A stretch of DNA of 64,000 nt from the NCBI GenBank assembly GCA_963698255.1, contig CAVOQD010000024.1, positions 186,001-250,000 of the forward strand. The letters are read 5' to 3'. Position numbers and translations under genes: made by a program. Below the pieces are notes generated by a model. It did no database searches. It was given only the letters and a program-made list of their open reading frames with translations, and was not told the DNA's origin. This document shows positions 50,095-60,581 of the stretch, one piece after another. Numbering within the stretch: position 1 is the stretch's first letter; each line of letters starts with the position of its first letter. The stretch is from JAWKOK01 sp963698255 (GTDB taxonomy: Bacteria > Chloroflexota > Anaerolineae > Caldilineales > Caldilineaceae).

Positions 50095-51864
50095 CTAACG
50101 CACCATCTCCAACTGGCGCCGATAGATCTCGGCATAGAGCGGCGATTCCTCCAGCAGTTCGCCGTGGCTGCCGTTGGCGGTGACGCGGCCCTCTTCAAGG
50201 ATCAGAATCTGATCGGCCAGGCGCACCGTGCTCAGCCGCTGGGCGATGATGAACGACGTGCGCCCCTGCATCAACTTTTCCATGGCCAGTTGAATCAGCC
50301 GTTCGGTCTCCGTGTCCACGCTGGAGGTGGCGTCGTCCAGGATGAGGATGCGCGGATCGGTGAGCAGGGCGCGGGCAATGGCGATGCGCTGCTTCTGCCC
50401 GCCGGAGAGGGTGACGCCCCGTTCGCCGATGTGGGTGTCGTAGCCGTTCTCCATCTCGAGGATGAACTCGTGGGCCTGGGCCGAGCGCGCGGCCTCCTCC
50501 ACCTGGGCGTGGGTGGCGTCGGGGCGGCCAAAGGCGATGTTCTCCTCGATGGTGGCGGCAAAGAGTGTCGTGTCCTGAAGCACCATGCCGATCTGGCTGC
50601 GCAGCGAGTGGATCGTCACGTCGCTCAGATCGGTTCCGTCGACGGTGACGCGTCCCTTGTCCGGGTCGTAGAAGCGGGGCACCAGGTTGATGATCGACGA
50701 CTTGCCCGAGCCGGTCGCCCCGAGCAGAGCGATGACCTGTCCCGGCTTGGCCTCCAGCGAGACATCGTTGAGCACCCGATGTTTCTCAAGATAGCCGAAC
50801 GAGACGTTCTCAAAGCGAACATGGCCCGAGATCGGCGGCAGCTCGGTTGCGCCCTCCTCATCGGAGACGTCGGCCGGCGTGTCGAGGATCTCGAAGATGC
50901 GCTCTCCGGCCGAAAGCGCCATGGCGAAGACGGGAATGATCATGCCCATGCGACGCACCGGCGGCACGAGTTGGGCCAGGTAGGTGGTGAAGGCCACCAA
51001 CTCGCCCAGCGTGAGCTGATTTTGGACCACCAGGCGGCCGCCGTACCAGATGATGACCACAGTGCCGATGTTGGCGATCAGGTCCATCAGCGGGATGTTG
51101 AGCGAGCGCAGCTTGGCCGCGCGGGCGGAGAGATCAAACCAGCGCTGGTTTTCGGCATCGAAGGCGTCGATCTCAGACGCTTCCTGGGCAAAGGCTTTGA
51201 CCACGCGAGCGCCGCGCAGATTCTGCTCGATGAGCGTGGTCAACACCGCCAGTTGCTCTTGGAGCACAAGTGAGAGCGGTCGGAACTCACGGCCGAAGGC
51301 AAAGCCGCGGTAGGCCAGCAGCGGAACCATGGCCATGCTCAGCAGCGCCAGCGTCGGGTTCATGGCGAAGAGCACGACGGTCGTGGCCAGGATCAGCACG
51401 ATGGCTCCGGCGATGCCCAACGTGGCCCGCCCGGTCAGAAAGCGGATGCGCTCCACGTCTTGCACTGTGCGCGAAAGCAACTGTCCCGTCTCGGTGCGGT
51501 CGTGGTAGCCGAAGGAGAGTTCGGTCAGCTTGGTATGAACGGCATTGCGCAGATCGTAGGCGACGCCCTGGGATCCGATCTCGGACCAGCGACCCATGAC
51601 GAAGGTGAGGAATCCCTTGCCCAGCGTGATCGCCAGCAGTGCAAGGACCGAACCGAAAAGCAGCCGAACGTTGCCGGCCTCGATGCCGCTGTCGATGATC
51701 CAGCGGATAAACTGTGGAATCAGCAGAGAGAGACCGGTGCCGATCAGGAGCGCCGTATAGGCGCCGAGCACCCTTGGCCAGTAAGGACGTAGATAGCCGA
51801 AACAGCGGCGCAGGATACGCACGTCGCTTGGCTTCTGTTTGAGATCGGGCAGGTCAATACTCAC
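50095..51864 (-). CDS. ABC exporter half-transporter, degenerate ATPase site
   Basis: A fused membrane-ATPase half-transporter (589 aa), first gene of the pair. Walker A GATGSGKSS and signature LSGGQKQRI are normal. Walker B reads ILILDDATSSVDT, with Asp where the catalytic Glu should be, as in the degenerate subunit of heterodimeric exporters such as TM287/288. Substrate unknown (drugs, lipids or peptides). An operator-like dyad lies about 110 bp upstream. Confidence 0.92.
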   Translation of the reverse strand: MSIDLPDLKQKPSDVRILRRCFGYLRPYWPRVLGAYTALLIGTGLSLLIPQFIRWIIDSGIEAGNVRLLFGSVLALLAITLGKGFLTFVMGRWSEIGSQGVAYDLRNAVHTKLTELSFGYHDRTETGQLLSRTVQDVERIRFLTGRATLGIAGAIVLILATTVVLFAMNPTLALLSMAMVPLLAYRGFAFGREFRPLSLVLQEQLAVLTTLIEQNLRGARVVKAFAQEASEIDAFDAENQRWFDLSARAAKLRSLNIPLMDLIANIGTVVIIWYGGRLVVQNQLTLGELVAFTTYLAQLVPPVRRMGMIIPVFAMALSAGERIFEILDTPADVSDEEGATELPPISGHVRFENVSFGYLEKHRVLNDVSLEAKPGQVIALLGATGSGKSSIINLVPRFYDPDKGRVTVDGTDLSDVTIHSLRSQIGMVLQDTTLFAATIEENIAFGRPDATHAQVEEAARSAQAHEFILEMENGYDTHIGERGVTLSGGQKQRIAIARALLTDPRILILDDATSSVDTETERLIQLAMEKLMQGRTSFIIAQRLSTVRLADQILILEEGRVTANGSHGELLEESPLYAEIYRRQLEMVR

Positions 51865-51972
51865 ACATCTGACTCAGGTTGCGGATTCGGAGATGCTCAT
51901 CCAACTTAGTGTAGCACTCGTCACCGGTGTCGGCAACAGGGCGGAAATGGAGAGCGGCTGAGACCCCGTAGC

Positions 51973-52039
51973 ACGACATATATGCCGTAATATATGTCGT
52001 AGCAGTCCGATAGTTGAGGCTGCGACATAAATAATGTCG
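51973..52039. promoter_or_regulatory. Two CGACAT/ATGTCG dyads upstream of the ABC exporter operon
   Basis: ACGACATATAT-GCCGTA-ATATATGTCGT (51973-52000) is a perfect 11-bp dyad. A second shorter dyad CGACAT-AAATA-ATGTCG lies at 52023-52039. Repeated half-sites of this form are typical of a dimeric repressor (PadR- or MarR-like). No such regulator is encoded nearby. The rest of the 51865-52249 gap has no gene. Confidence 0.5.
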
Positions 52040-52249
52040 TGCCACATGGTCTCCAGTGGCCGCCCATGAAATCTCGGTGTTCTCCCCACTTGTGCATGGC
52101 GCACAAGCAGTATCCCTGCGTCTTGTGCAGCTCGTCTATTGAATGATCCGATTTCGGCTGCAATACTGGTGCTAGATTCTTCCGGCGTATGGATCGCCTG
52201 CTGACCCCAAGCCCATGCGCCGGCGCTGTTTCTGTCGTCAGGATGCTCC

Positions 52250-53176
52250 ATGTCCAATCCAACATCACCCGTCGGACAACCTCCACCATCCAACCAGATC
52301 GGTGACTATCTCGTCGACTCGATCCTGGGCGAGGGCGCCGCAGCGATGGTCTATCGTGCCCATTTGCGTGAGGATACGTCCGTCGACGTTCGGAACGATC
52401 ATCCCGCGACCGTAGCCCTCAAAGTGCTTAAGCCTGCTGCGACCAAACAACCCAACATGCTGGCCTGTTTTCAATTTGAAGCCCGAGTGCTCTCCCGCCT
52501 GAATCACCCAGGCATCCTGCGCGTCTACAACGCCGGTGTGGACAATGATCGAATGTACACAGCCATGGAATTGGTTGACGGCGAGAGCTTCGACAAGGTT
52601 CTGCTGGCGCGAAAGCGCCTGGGCGAGGCCGAGGCGCATGCCGTTGCCCGACAGTTGGCAGAGTCGCTCGACTACTTGCACAGCCACGGCTATGTGCATC
52701 GTGACATCAAGCCGGCCAACTTGATGCTGACCAAAGAGGGGCGTTTCATCCTCTTTGACTTTGGCACGGTCATTCGCAGCGATGACGGCGCCCCCTACGA
52801 AGAGGGCCTCTACGGCACGCCCTCGTTTCTTGCCCCGGAGCAGACGACATCGGGCGGCCGCGTCGACGGTCGTGCCGATCTCTACGCCCTGGGTATCATG
52901 CTCTACCTCATGGTTGCAGGCCGCAAGCCCTTCTACGGCTCGCGTGACGAAGTGCTGGCTGCCCACCGGAATGCCGAACCCCCGCTGCCGTCCGACTCGG
53001 CTCGTGTGACGCCTGAACTGGAGGCCGTTATTCTCAAGTCGCTGGCCAAAGATCCAGATGATCGCTATCAGACCGGCGCTGAGTTCGCCCAGGCGTTGGC
53101 AGAGATCGACCTGACGGCTCCGCCGCCCAAGTCGTTCGGTTCGCGGATACTGGGGTTGTTCCGATCCGGCGTGTAG
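52250..53176 (+). CDS. Eukaryotic-like serine/threonine protein kinase
   Basis: A soluble Hanks-type kinase, 308 aa. Glycine loop ILGEGAAAMVY, ATP Lys in ALKVLK, helix-C Glu in FEARVLSRL, catalytic HRDIKPANLM, DFG in LFDFGTV, APEQ and the later RADLYALGIMLY. All residues for activity are present. There is no transmembrane or PASTA part. A cyclic-nucleotide-binding gene follows. Confidence 0.93.
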   Translation: MSNPTSPVGQPPPSNQIGDYLVDSILGEGAAAMVYRAHLREDTSVDVRNDHPATVALKVLKPAATKQPNMLACFQFEARVLSRLNHPGILRVYNAGVDNDRMYTAMELVDGESFDKVLLARKRLGEAEAHAVARQLAESLDYLHSHGYVHRDIKPANLMLTKEGRFILFDFGTVIRSDDGAPYEEGLYGTPSFLAPEQTTSGGRVDGRADLYALGIMLYLMVAGRKPFYGSRDEVLAAHRNAEPPLPSDSARVTPELEAVILKSLAKDPDDRYQTGAEFAQALAEIDLTAPPPKSFGSRILGLFRSGV

Positions 53177-53285
53177 CCACCGTGGGGACAGGTCTCAGAC
53201 TGCTCCCTGCGACCATGGTTGGCGACCGGTCAACAGATGGGATGTTCATCTATCCTGCTTCGCCAACAACACTGGAGACAGAACC

Positions 53286-53639
53286 TTGAATCCTCTTGAA
53301 TCACTGCAAGGCGATGTCGACAGCGTCGCATACGCCGCAGGTTCGACCATCTTTCGCCAGGGCGCGCCCGGCGACTACATGTACATTGTGTTCGAGGGTG
53401 AAGTTGATATTCTGGCTGATGCACACTGTGTCCGCACGGTGGGCAAGGGCGGCCTTGTCGGTGAAATGGCCTTGATCGACGACTCGCCGCGCAGCGCCGA
53501 TGCCGTGGCCAAGACCGACTGTCTGCTGACGCCCGTGGATGAGCGTCGCTTTCTCTTCCTCGTTCACGAAACGCCCATGTTTGCGCTGCAAGTCATGTCT
53601 GTGATGGCCGAGCGTCTGCGCGACCATCTTTCGCCGTAG
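53286..53639 (+). CDS. Stand-alone cyclic nucleotide-binding domain protein
   Basis: A 117-residue CRP-like cNMP-binding domain with no DNA-binding or other output domain. The phosphate-binding cassette GEMALIDDSPRSADA contains the Glu and Arg that hold the cyclic nucleotide; the roll has FRQGAPGDYMYIVFEGEVDI. The start is TTG at 53286 with GGAGAC upstream. It may regulate the adjacent kinase as a separate subunit, which is inference. Confidence 0.82.
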   Translation: MNPLESLQGDVDSVAYAAGSTIFRQGAPGDYMYIVFEGEVDILADAHCVRTVGKGGLVGEMALIDDSPRSADAVAKTDCLLTPVDERRFLFLVHETPMFALQVMSVMAERLRDHLSP

Positions 53640-53671
53640 CCGGCAGGCGAGCAGCTTGCGGAGCCCCGCCT

Positions 53672-54694
53672 TCATCCTCGAACGCCGCGCAGCGACAACT
53701 TGTCCGCCAAATGGCAGGCGACGAAATGGCCAGGGGCCACCTCGGCCAGTTTTGGCTCTTGGGCGGAACAGATCGGCTCCGCGTATCGACAACGGGGATG
53801 GAAATAGCAGCCGCTGGGCGGATTGGCCGGGTTTGGCACCTCGCCTTCCAGCACAATCCGATTTTTCTTGAGGGTTGGATCAGGCTGGGGCACATTGGAT
53901 AGCAGGGCTTCGGTGTAGGGATGTTGCGGGTTGAAGTAAACATCATCGGTCTCTGCCGATTCTACGATCTTGCCTACGTACATGACCGCCACGCGATCAC
54001 TGATATGCCGAACCACGCTCAGGTCATGGGCGATGAAGAGATAGGTCAGCCCCAGTTCCGACTGCAGGTCACGCAGCAGATTCAGGGTCTGCGCTTGAAT
54101 GGAGACGTCGAGCGCAGAGACCGGCTCATCGGCCACGATCAAGCTCGGGTTGAGAGAGAGCGCACGTGCGATGACGATGCGTTGGCGTTGACCACCGCTG
54201 AACGCATGGGGAAACCGACGCAGAAAGCTCGTCGATAGGCCCACTAGGTCCAGCAGGGAGACTACCCGTTCTTCCAATTCCTTGCCGCTGACAACCTTGT
54301 TGACGACCAACGGTTCGCCGATGATCTCAAGCACAGTCATGTGCGGATTTAGCGACGAGAAGGGATCCTGAAAGACCATCTGCATGTTGCGCCGGACGTG
54401 ATGGAGCGTCTGCTTGTCTGCATTGGCGACATCGACAATGCCCATCTCAGGATCGTTGAAGCGAATCTCACCGCCTGTGGGTACATAGCCGCGCATGATG
54501 CAGTGGCCGGTCGTGGTCTTGCCGCAACCACTCTCGCCGACCAATCCCAGGGTCTTGCCGTAGGGCACTGAGAAACTCACGCCATCCACTGCTTTGACAT
54601 AACCGACAGTCCTGCGCAGCAGCCCTCTGGTGATGGGGAAATATTTCCGAAGCTCGGAAACCTCTAGGATTGGTTGCTCGTTCTGGACTGTCAT
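53672..54694 (-). CDS. Oligopeptide/dipeptide-type ABC transporter ATPase (OppF-like)
   Basis: ATPase of the Opp/Dpp class, 340 aa. Walker A VGESGCGKTTTG, signature FSGGQRQRIVIARA, Walker B LIVADEPVSALD, and the C-terminal oligo_HPY extension with a Cys cluster (GCYFHPRCRYAEPIC) typical of Opp/Dpp ATPases that carry a [4Fe-4S]-like site. Last gene of the opp-type cluster. Confidence 0.92.
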   Translation of the reverse strand: MTVQNEQPILEVSELRKYFPITRGLLRRTVGYVKAVDGVSFSVPYGKTLGLVGESGCGKTTTGHCIMRGYVPTGGEIRFNDPEMGIVDVANADKQTLHHVRRNMQMVFQDPFSSLNPHMTVLEIIGEPLVVNKVVSGKELEERVVSLLDLVGLSTSFLRRFPHAFSGGQRQRIVIARALSLNPSLIVADEPVSALDVSIQAQTLNLLRDLQSELGLTYLFIAHDLSVVRHISDRVAVMYVGKIVESAETDDVYFNPQHPYTEALLSNVPQPDPTLKKNRIVLEGEVPNPANPPSGCYFHPRCRYAEPICSAQEPKLAEVAPGHFVACHLADKLSLRGVRG

Positions 54695-54748
54695 CCGCTC
54701 AAAAACCTTCCACGCTGGTTCGTTCTATGATTTCTCTTCGACAAACCG

Positions 54749-55783
<1,035 letters not shown>

Positions 55784-55827
55784 ACTCAATCGAACCCTAT
55801 CTGGCGACTGTTCAAGCATTGTCCAAT

Positions 55828-55933
55828 TCATCGCGGATTTTCCGGGATTTATCGAATTCTCGCGGATATTCATCGGCATCGTTCAGCGAAGAAGAATCTA
55901 CGAAAATCCGTTGAATTCGTGTAATCCGCGGTG
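55828..55933. repeat. GCGGATT long inverted repeat between oppC and oppD
   Basis: ATCGCGGATTTTCCGGGATT at the left and GTGTAATCCGCGGTGA at the right pair imperfectly, with nested GAATTC words. It overlaps the upstream alternative starts of oppD. Divergent relative of the elements at 26767 and 30458. Confidence 0.5.
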
Positions 55934-55941
55934 AATCCTCC

Positions 55942-57075
55942 CTATTTACTAAAAGGATCGGCCGCGTCGCGCATGCCGTCTCCCAGGAAATTGAACGAGA
56001 TAATCGTGATGACGACGAAAATGGCCGGGGTGAGCAGCCAGGGCTGCTGCAACAACACCCGCACATGTTGCGCCTCGTTGAGCAACAGACCCCAACTCGT
56101 CATCGGCGGACGGATGCCCAGTCCCAGGAAACTGAGCGCGGTTTCACCCAAGATCATGGCCGGAATGGCCAGGGTGGCAATCACCAGAATATGGCTCGTC
56201 GTATTGGGCATGAGATGGCGGGTGATGATGCGCCAGTTGCTGCAATTCGTGTAGCGAGCAGCAGTGACATAGTCCTCCTCGCGCAGCGACAGCACCATGC
56301 CGCGCACCTGTCTGGCAAGCGCGCCCCAGGTGACCAACGAGAGCACGACCGTTATGCCAAAAAAGACCTGTACCGACGACCAGGTCGGCGGAATCAGCGC
56401 CGCCAGGGCGAGCCAGAGCGGGATCTGGGGGAACGCCAACATGACTTCGATGATGCGCTGGAAGACATTGTCAAAAAGGCCGCCGTAGAACCCCATGGCG
56501 ACGCCGATGGTCGCGCCAAAGATGATGCTCAGGAAGACGCCTACGAGGCCCACCGTCAACGATACCTGGGAGCCGAACATGATGCGTGAAAAGAGGTCTC
56601 TTCCCTGCCGGTCTGTGCCGAGGAGGAAGAGCTTGCCCGGCTCATCCACGCCGATGATGTGCCGATCCATGGGAATAAGGCCGAATAGTTTGTAAGGGAC
56701 TCCTGGAGTCAACAACTTGATCGGATACATCACAGACGTGTCGGTCGCATACTCTTTCTTGTACGTTTTCGGATTGATCGACGGCACAAGACCATAGACG
56801 AATGGTCGAAAATGGAAATTGCCCTCTGAATCGATGAACTTGAAGCCGTGCGGGGGCGCGCTGGCATAGGCGTCATGGGTCGTGCGATTGCCGTAAGGCG
56901 CCACGAACGGCGCAAAGAGCGCGCCCAGATAGAGCACAATCAGAACGCTGCCGCCGATGAGCGCCAATCGACTCTTTTTGAAGCGCAGCCACATGACGCG
57001 ACGTACGCTCAATACATCAACTTTGTCCCGTGGAGCCGTGACCTGCGGCTCGTCCAAAAGCCCTGCAACGCTCAT
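55942..57075 (-). CDS. Oligopeptide-type ABC transporter permease (OppC-like)
   Basis: A BPD-type inner-membrane permease, about 377 aa. N-terminal region with a first helix (LALIGGSVLIVLYLGALFAPF), a long periplasmic insertion (about residues 70-150) with YGLVPSINPKTYKKEY, and the EAA-loop motif EEDYVTAARYTNCSNWRIITRH contacting the ATPase. Intact. Confidence 0.9.
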   Translation of the reverse strand: MSVAGLLDEPQVTAPRDKVDVLSVRRVMWLRFKKSRLALIGGSVLIVLYLGALFAPFVAPYGNRTTHDAYASAPPHGFKFIDSEGNFHFRPFVYGLVPSINPKTYKKEYATDTSVMYPIKLLTPGVPYKLFGLIPMDRHIIGVDEPGKLFLLGTDRQGRDLFSRIMFGSQVSLTVGLVGVFLSIIFGATIGVAMGFYGGLFDNVFQRIIEVMLAFPQIPLWLALAALIPPTWSSVQVFFGITVVLSLVTWGALARQVRGMVLSLREEDYVTAARYTNCSNWRIITRHLMPNTTSHILVIATLAIPAMILGETALSFLGLGIRPPMTSWGLLLNEAQHVRVLLQQPWLLTPAIFVVITIISFNFLGDGMRDAADPFSK

Positions 57076-57197
57076 ATCAGTTTGTCCTTCGGCCAATGCA
57101 GAATCACGATATCCACGAAGGATCATGAATTTTTACAAAGGGCGATTTTCTTCGTGATTCTTTGTGCTTCGTGGATCAATATTTCTTTCGAATCGCC

Positions 57198-58181
57198 TTA
57201 CTGAAATCGAATGCGCGGATCGAGCCATGCCAGCAGAATGTCGGCCAGCAGGGTGCCGATCAGGATCAAAAAGCCAATCAAGATAAGGATGGTGCCGCCG
57301 AGATAGATGTCCTGTTGCAGCGTTGCGCCCAGATAGACGGTCTGGATGGTCGGCAGATCCAGAACGATGCTGGTGATGGTGAATCCGTTGATGAGCCAGG
57401 CCAGCGTGGTGCCCAGCGACATGACCAACGGATGCAACGCATTGCGTACGCCGTGCTTCCAAATGACCACCCGTTCCGGGATGCCTTTGGCGCGCGCGGC
57501 CACGATATAGTTGGACCCCAACACGTTCAGCAGGTTGGCGCGCATCACGCGCATGACCCATGCCGTGCCGGTCACGACCACGGCCAGCGCCGCGATCCAA
57601 ATGTGCTTCAATAGATCGATGAATTTATAGATCGACCATGGAGCGGTGATGTATTCCTGGGAAAAGAGGCCGGTGAGCACCTCACCGCTGAGCACCCAGG
57701 CCAGCACCAGGAAGCCCAGCGCCAGCAAAAAATCGGGTAGTCCCAGCCCGATAAAGGCCACGGTTGTCAACGCATGATCGCCGCGAGAGTATTGATGGGT
57801 GGCTGAATAGATGCCTAGCGGAATGCCGATGCCCCACGAAAGAATAAAGGCGACGAGCGAAACCGCCAGGGTCAGTCCCAGGCGTTCTGCGATGATCTCG
57901 CGGACCGGTCGGCGCTGGACAAAGGAGTCGCCGAAGTCGCCTTTTACGAAGTCGCCCATCCAGTTGGCAAACCGAATATGGATCGGTTGGTCAAGCCCGA
58001 AGCGAGCGCGCAGCTCCTCTTCCTGATCGCGCGCCGTCGTGTTGCCCTGTGATTCCTGCTGCAGGATGTAAACATCCACATAGTCGCCCGGCGGCAGTTC
58101 CATAATGATGAAGCCCACAACCGAGATCAGGAAGAGCGTCGGCAGCATCGTGAGCAAACGCATGATGATATAGCGGGTCAT
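57198..58181 (-). CDS. Oligopeptide-type ABC transporter permease (OppB-like)
   Basis: A BPD-type permease of 327 aa with six helices. Starts MTRYIIMRLLTMLPTLFLIS, with the EAA-like segment YIVAARAKGIPERVVIWKHGVRNALHP. It forms the heterodimeric channel with OppC. In these families the binding protein, permeases and ATPases often import oligosaccharides rather than peptides. Confidence 0.92.
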   Translation of the reverse strand: MTRYIIMRLLTMLPTLFLISVVGFIIMELPPGDYVDVYILQQESQGNTTARDQEEELRARFGLDQPIHIRFANWMGDFVKGDFGDSFVQRRPVREIIAERLGLTLAVSLVAFILSWGIGIPLGIYSATHQYSRGDHALTTVAFIGLGLPDFLLALGFLVLAWVLSGEVLTGLFSQEYITAPWSIYKFIDLLKHIWIAALAVVVTGTAWVMRVMRANLLNVLGSNYIVAARAKGIPERVVIWKHGVRNALHPLVMSLGTTLAWLINGFTITSIVLDLPTIQTVYLGATLQQDIYLGGTILILIGFLILIGTLLADILLAWLDPRIRFQ

Positions 58182-58232
58182 ACAGGCTCTCCAGAAGGGC
58201 CATGGCGGAACTGAACCAAAAGGGATAGCAAA

Positions 58233-58306
58233 CTGTCATTCCGACCGTAGGGAGGAATCTCAAGGTGCGCCACGCATAGATTCCTCGCTGCGCTTCGGAA
58301 TGACAG
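58233..58306. repeat. GTCATTCCGA hairpin repeat
   Basis: CTGTCATTCCGA (left) and TCGGAATGACAG (right) enclose GGAGGAATCT and AGATTCCTCGCTGCGC, giving a hairpin of about 74 bp. The outer words match those at 18586-18635. This type of repeat is widespread in intergenic DNA of several phyla. Confidence 0.65.
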
Positions 58307-58341
58307 TCAACGTCGAACTGTCAATTGTACAAGTTTACAAC

Positions 58342-58370
58342 CTTCCAGGAAGCTTACAGCTTCCTGGAAG
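58342..58370. repeat. Palindromic repeat, CTTCCAGGAAGCT family, copy 2
   Basis: CTTCCAGGAAGCT and AGCTTCCTGGAAG are perfect 13-bp arms with a TAC loop, just after the oppA-like stop. The same palindrome is at 3349-3381. Confidence 0.6.
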
Positions 58371-58390
58371 ATCTGCACTGTGCCTGTCGT

Positions 58391-60381
58391 CTAACGAATG
58401 AAGAACTGCTCCGGATCGGCCGTGCCTGGGAATCCGATATCCCAGGAGGCCACCACGCCGGTCGGCGGAACATTGTGGAAGTTGTTCTTGACGATCACCG
58501 GGCTGACGTGCTCACCCACCGTGCCGATGCTCAGCGGACCGTCGTCGATGTGAATCTGGTAGGCCTCAAGCAGTTTGGCGTCACGCTCGACTGGGTCAGC
58601 GATGCTGATCAGCTCGGTGTAGGCGTTCTGCAACTTTTCAAGGCCAGAACCGGGGCGGGGAGCGACGCCGGTTTCGCCGCCGCTCACATAGTGCTGACCG
58701 ATGCGTACGCCGCCCAGCGAGTAGGTCACGCCTTCGACCGGCGTCCAGACGGTGGCCGCAGAGACCAGGCCCCAGGCTGCTGCGCTACCCCAGGCTCGGA
58801 TCATCACCTCACCGGCCTGCGCACGCTGATCGAGGATCTGGCCGTCGATGGCGTTCAATGTGGTCTTGAGCCCCACTGCATCCCAGTCTTCCTTGATCAG
58901 ATCCATGGCATCCATTGTGCCCTGGTCGGTGACGACGATATCGACGATGATGTCGAGCGGTTCGCCATCCGGGCGTTCTCGGAAGCCGTCGCCGTCAATA
59001 TCGACGACGCCGATCTCGTCGAGCAGTTGGCCGGCCAGTTCAGGATCGTACGAGGCATAGGAAGTCGACCACTCCTCATAAACCTTCTGACCTTCGGGCG
59101 TCTGGAATTCGGGACTTTCCGGGCTGAGTGCGAACTGTCGAGGTGTCGCCAGGCCCAGTGCCACGATTTCATTGATGCGGTCACGGTTGATCGCATGGGA
59201 AAGCGCACGGCGGAACTCGGGCGTGTACATCAGATCGACGATGGCCTCATCGGGATAGTCGTACATGAGGATGAGCCATGGCCATGCGTAGTCGCCGCGG
59301 TTCCACATGATCACGCGGTAGTCGCCGTTTTCCGCGTTCTCCATGACCAGCGGAATATCCTTGAGATTCAGATCGCGCACCTGCATGTCAAGCTCACCGG
59401 CGATGGCCTTGAGCGCCACCAGTTCGGTGCCGCCGCCCCCTTCGGCGATGTCAACTTCGAGTTTGTCAATGTAGGGAAGCTGCCGGCCTTCCGGATCAAC
59501 CTTCCAGTAATAGGGATTGCGCTCGAACGTGGCGCTCTGGCCGGACTTGAAGTCGACCAGCTTCCACGGCATAAACGTCGGCATGTCGGGGTAGTGGAGA
59601 CGACTAGCCACATCGAAACGGTTGACCAAGTTCGTCCGACGACTCGACGTCTGTGTTGTACTTGGGGTGGAACTCTTTCATGTAGTGGGCCGGAACCACG
59701 AAGGCGGATGAGTGGTAGTGGCCACGTGAGTGGTTCTCCAGGAAGAGTGGATTGGGCGCCGCGAAGGTATACTTCAGGGTGAAATCGTCCACCTTCTCGA
59801 CCGTCATCGGCTCGCCGCCGACCGTCGTGCCGCCGGGCGCGCCGACCGGGATATCTTCGTCGAGGACCATGTCGTTCCACCAGAAGAGATAGTCGTCTAC
59901 AGTCAACGGTTCGCCGTCGGACCATTTGATGCCTTGGCGGAAGTTGACGACCAACTCGGTGGCGTCGTCGTTCCACTCCCAGCTTTCCAGAAGATTGGGG
60001 CGTGAACCCGATGTGTCGCGTTTCCACTTCAGGAAAGGCTCAACCATCATGGTCTGGCGGGTCCAACCAAGCTGGTCATTGCCGTCCACCAGATGCCAGG
60101 TGCCGCCGTATTCGCCCAGTTCCTCGACCGGATCGACGACCAATGGATCGGCAGGCAGGCGTTCCTCAAGCGGGGGCAATTCGCCGGCCTCCACCATGGC
60201 CGCCAACATGGGGGCTTCCTTGGCATTGGTGTCGACCGGGAGCCGGTGCGGCCTCTTCGGCCGCGGGTGCGGCTGCGTCGTCTGCGGGGGGCGGTTCTGC
60301 TGCGGGCTGGCCGCCGCAGGCGACAAGGCCCAGGGCGACAATCACGATTAGAATGGGCAGGAAAAATCTACGTAGTTGCAT
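58391..60381 (-). CDS. Solute-binding lipoprotein of family 5 (OppA-like), frameshifted
   Basis: The substrate-binding protein of the importer, about 660 residues. The signal is a lipobox (FFLPILIVIVALGLVACGG). After an acidic/Ala-Pro linker comes the SBP_bac_5 domain: VVNFRQGIKWSDGEPLTVDD, then RRALSHAINRDRINEIV and AGQLLDEIGVVDIDGDGFRE. Frame breaks lie near 60237 and 59625. The substrate may be an oligosaccharide, given the alpha-galactosidase next door. Confidence 0.88.
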
Positions 60382-60501
60382 CTTTACTCCTCCGGGTCTT
60401 CTTTGACTTACCATAAGGTGTCAATCGTGTGTGCAGCTTGAATCAGTCGTGGGTCGATTCACCTCCTTTTCTGACTGATGAATAAATGGGTCTCGATTTT
60501 G

Positions 60502-60572
60502 GTTCTCGTGCTCGTCCTCGTACTCGATGAAAATTCGAGCAGGGAAACGAGCATCGAGGATGAGAACGAGTT
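60502..60572. repeat. CTCGT/ACGAG inverted repeat
   Basis: TTCTCGTGCTCGTCCTCG pairs with CGAGGATGAGAACGAG across a loop containing CGATGAAAATTCG. It sits between the alpha-galactosidase stop and the oppA-like gene, and could act as a weak bidirectional terminator or mRNA stabiliser. Confidence 0.55.
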
Positions 60573-60581
60573 GTCAGGCCG

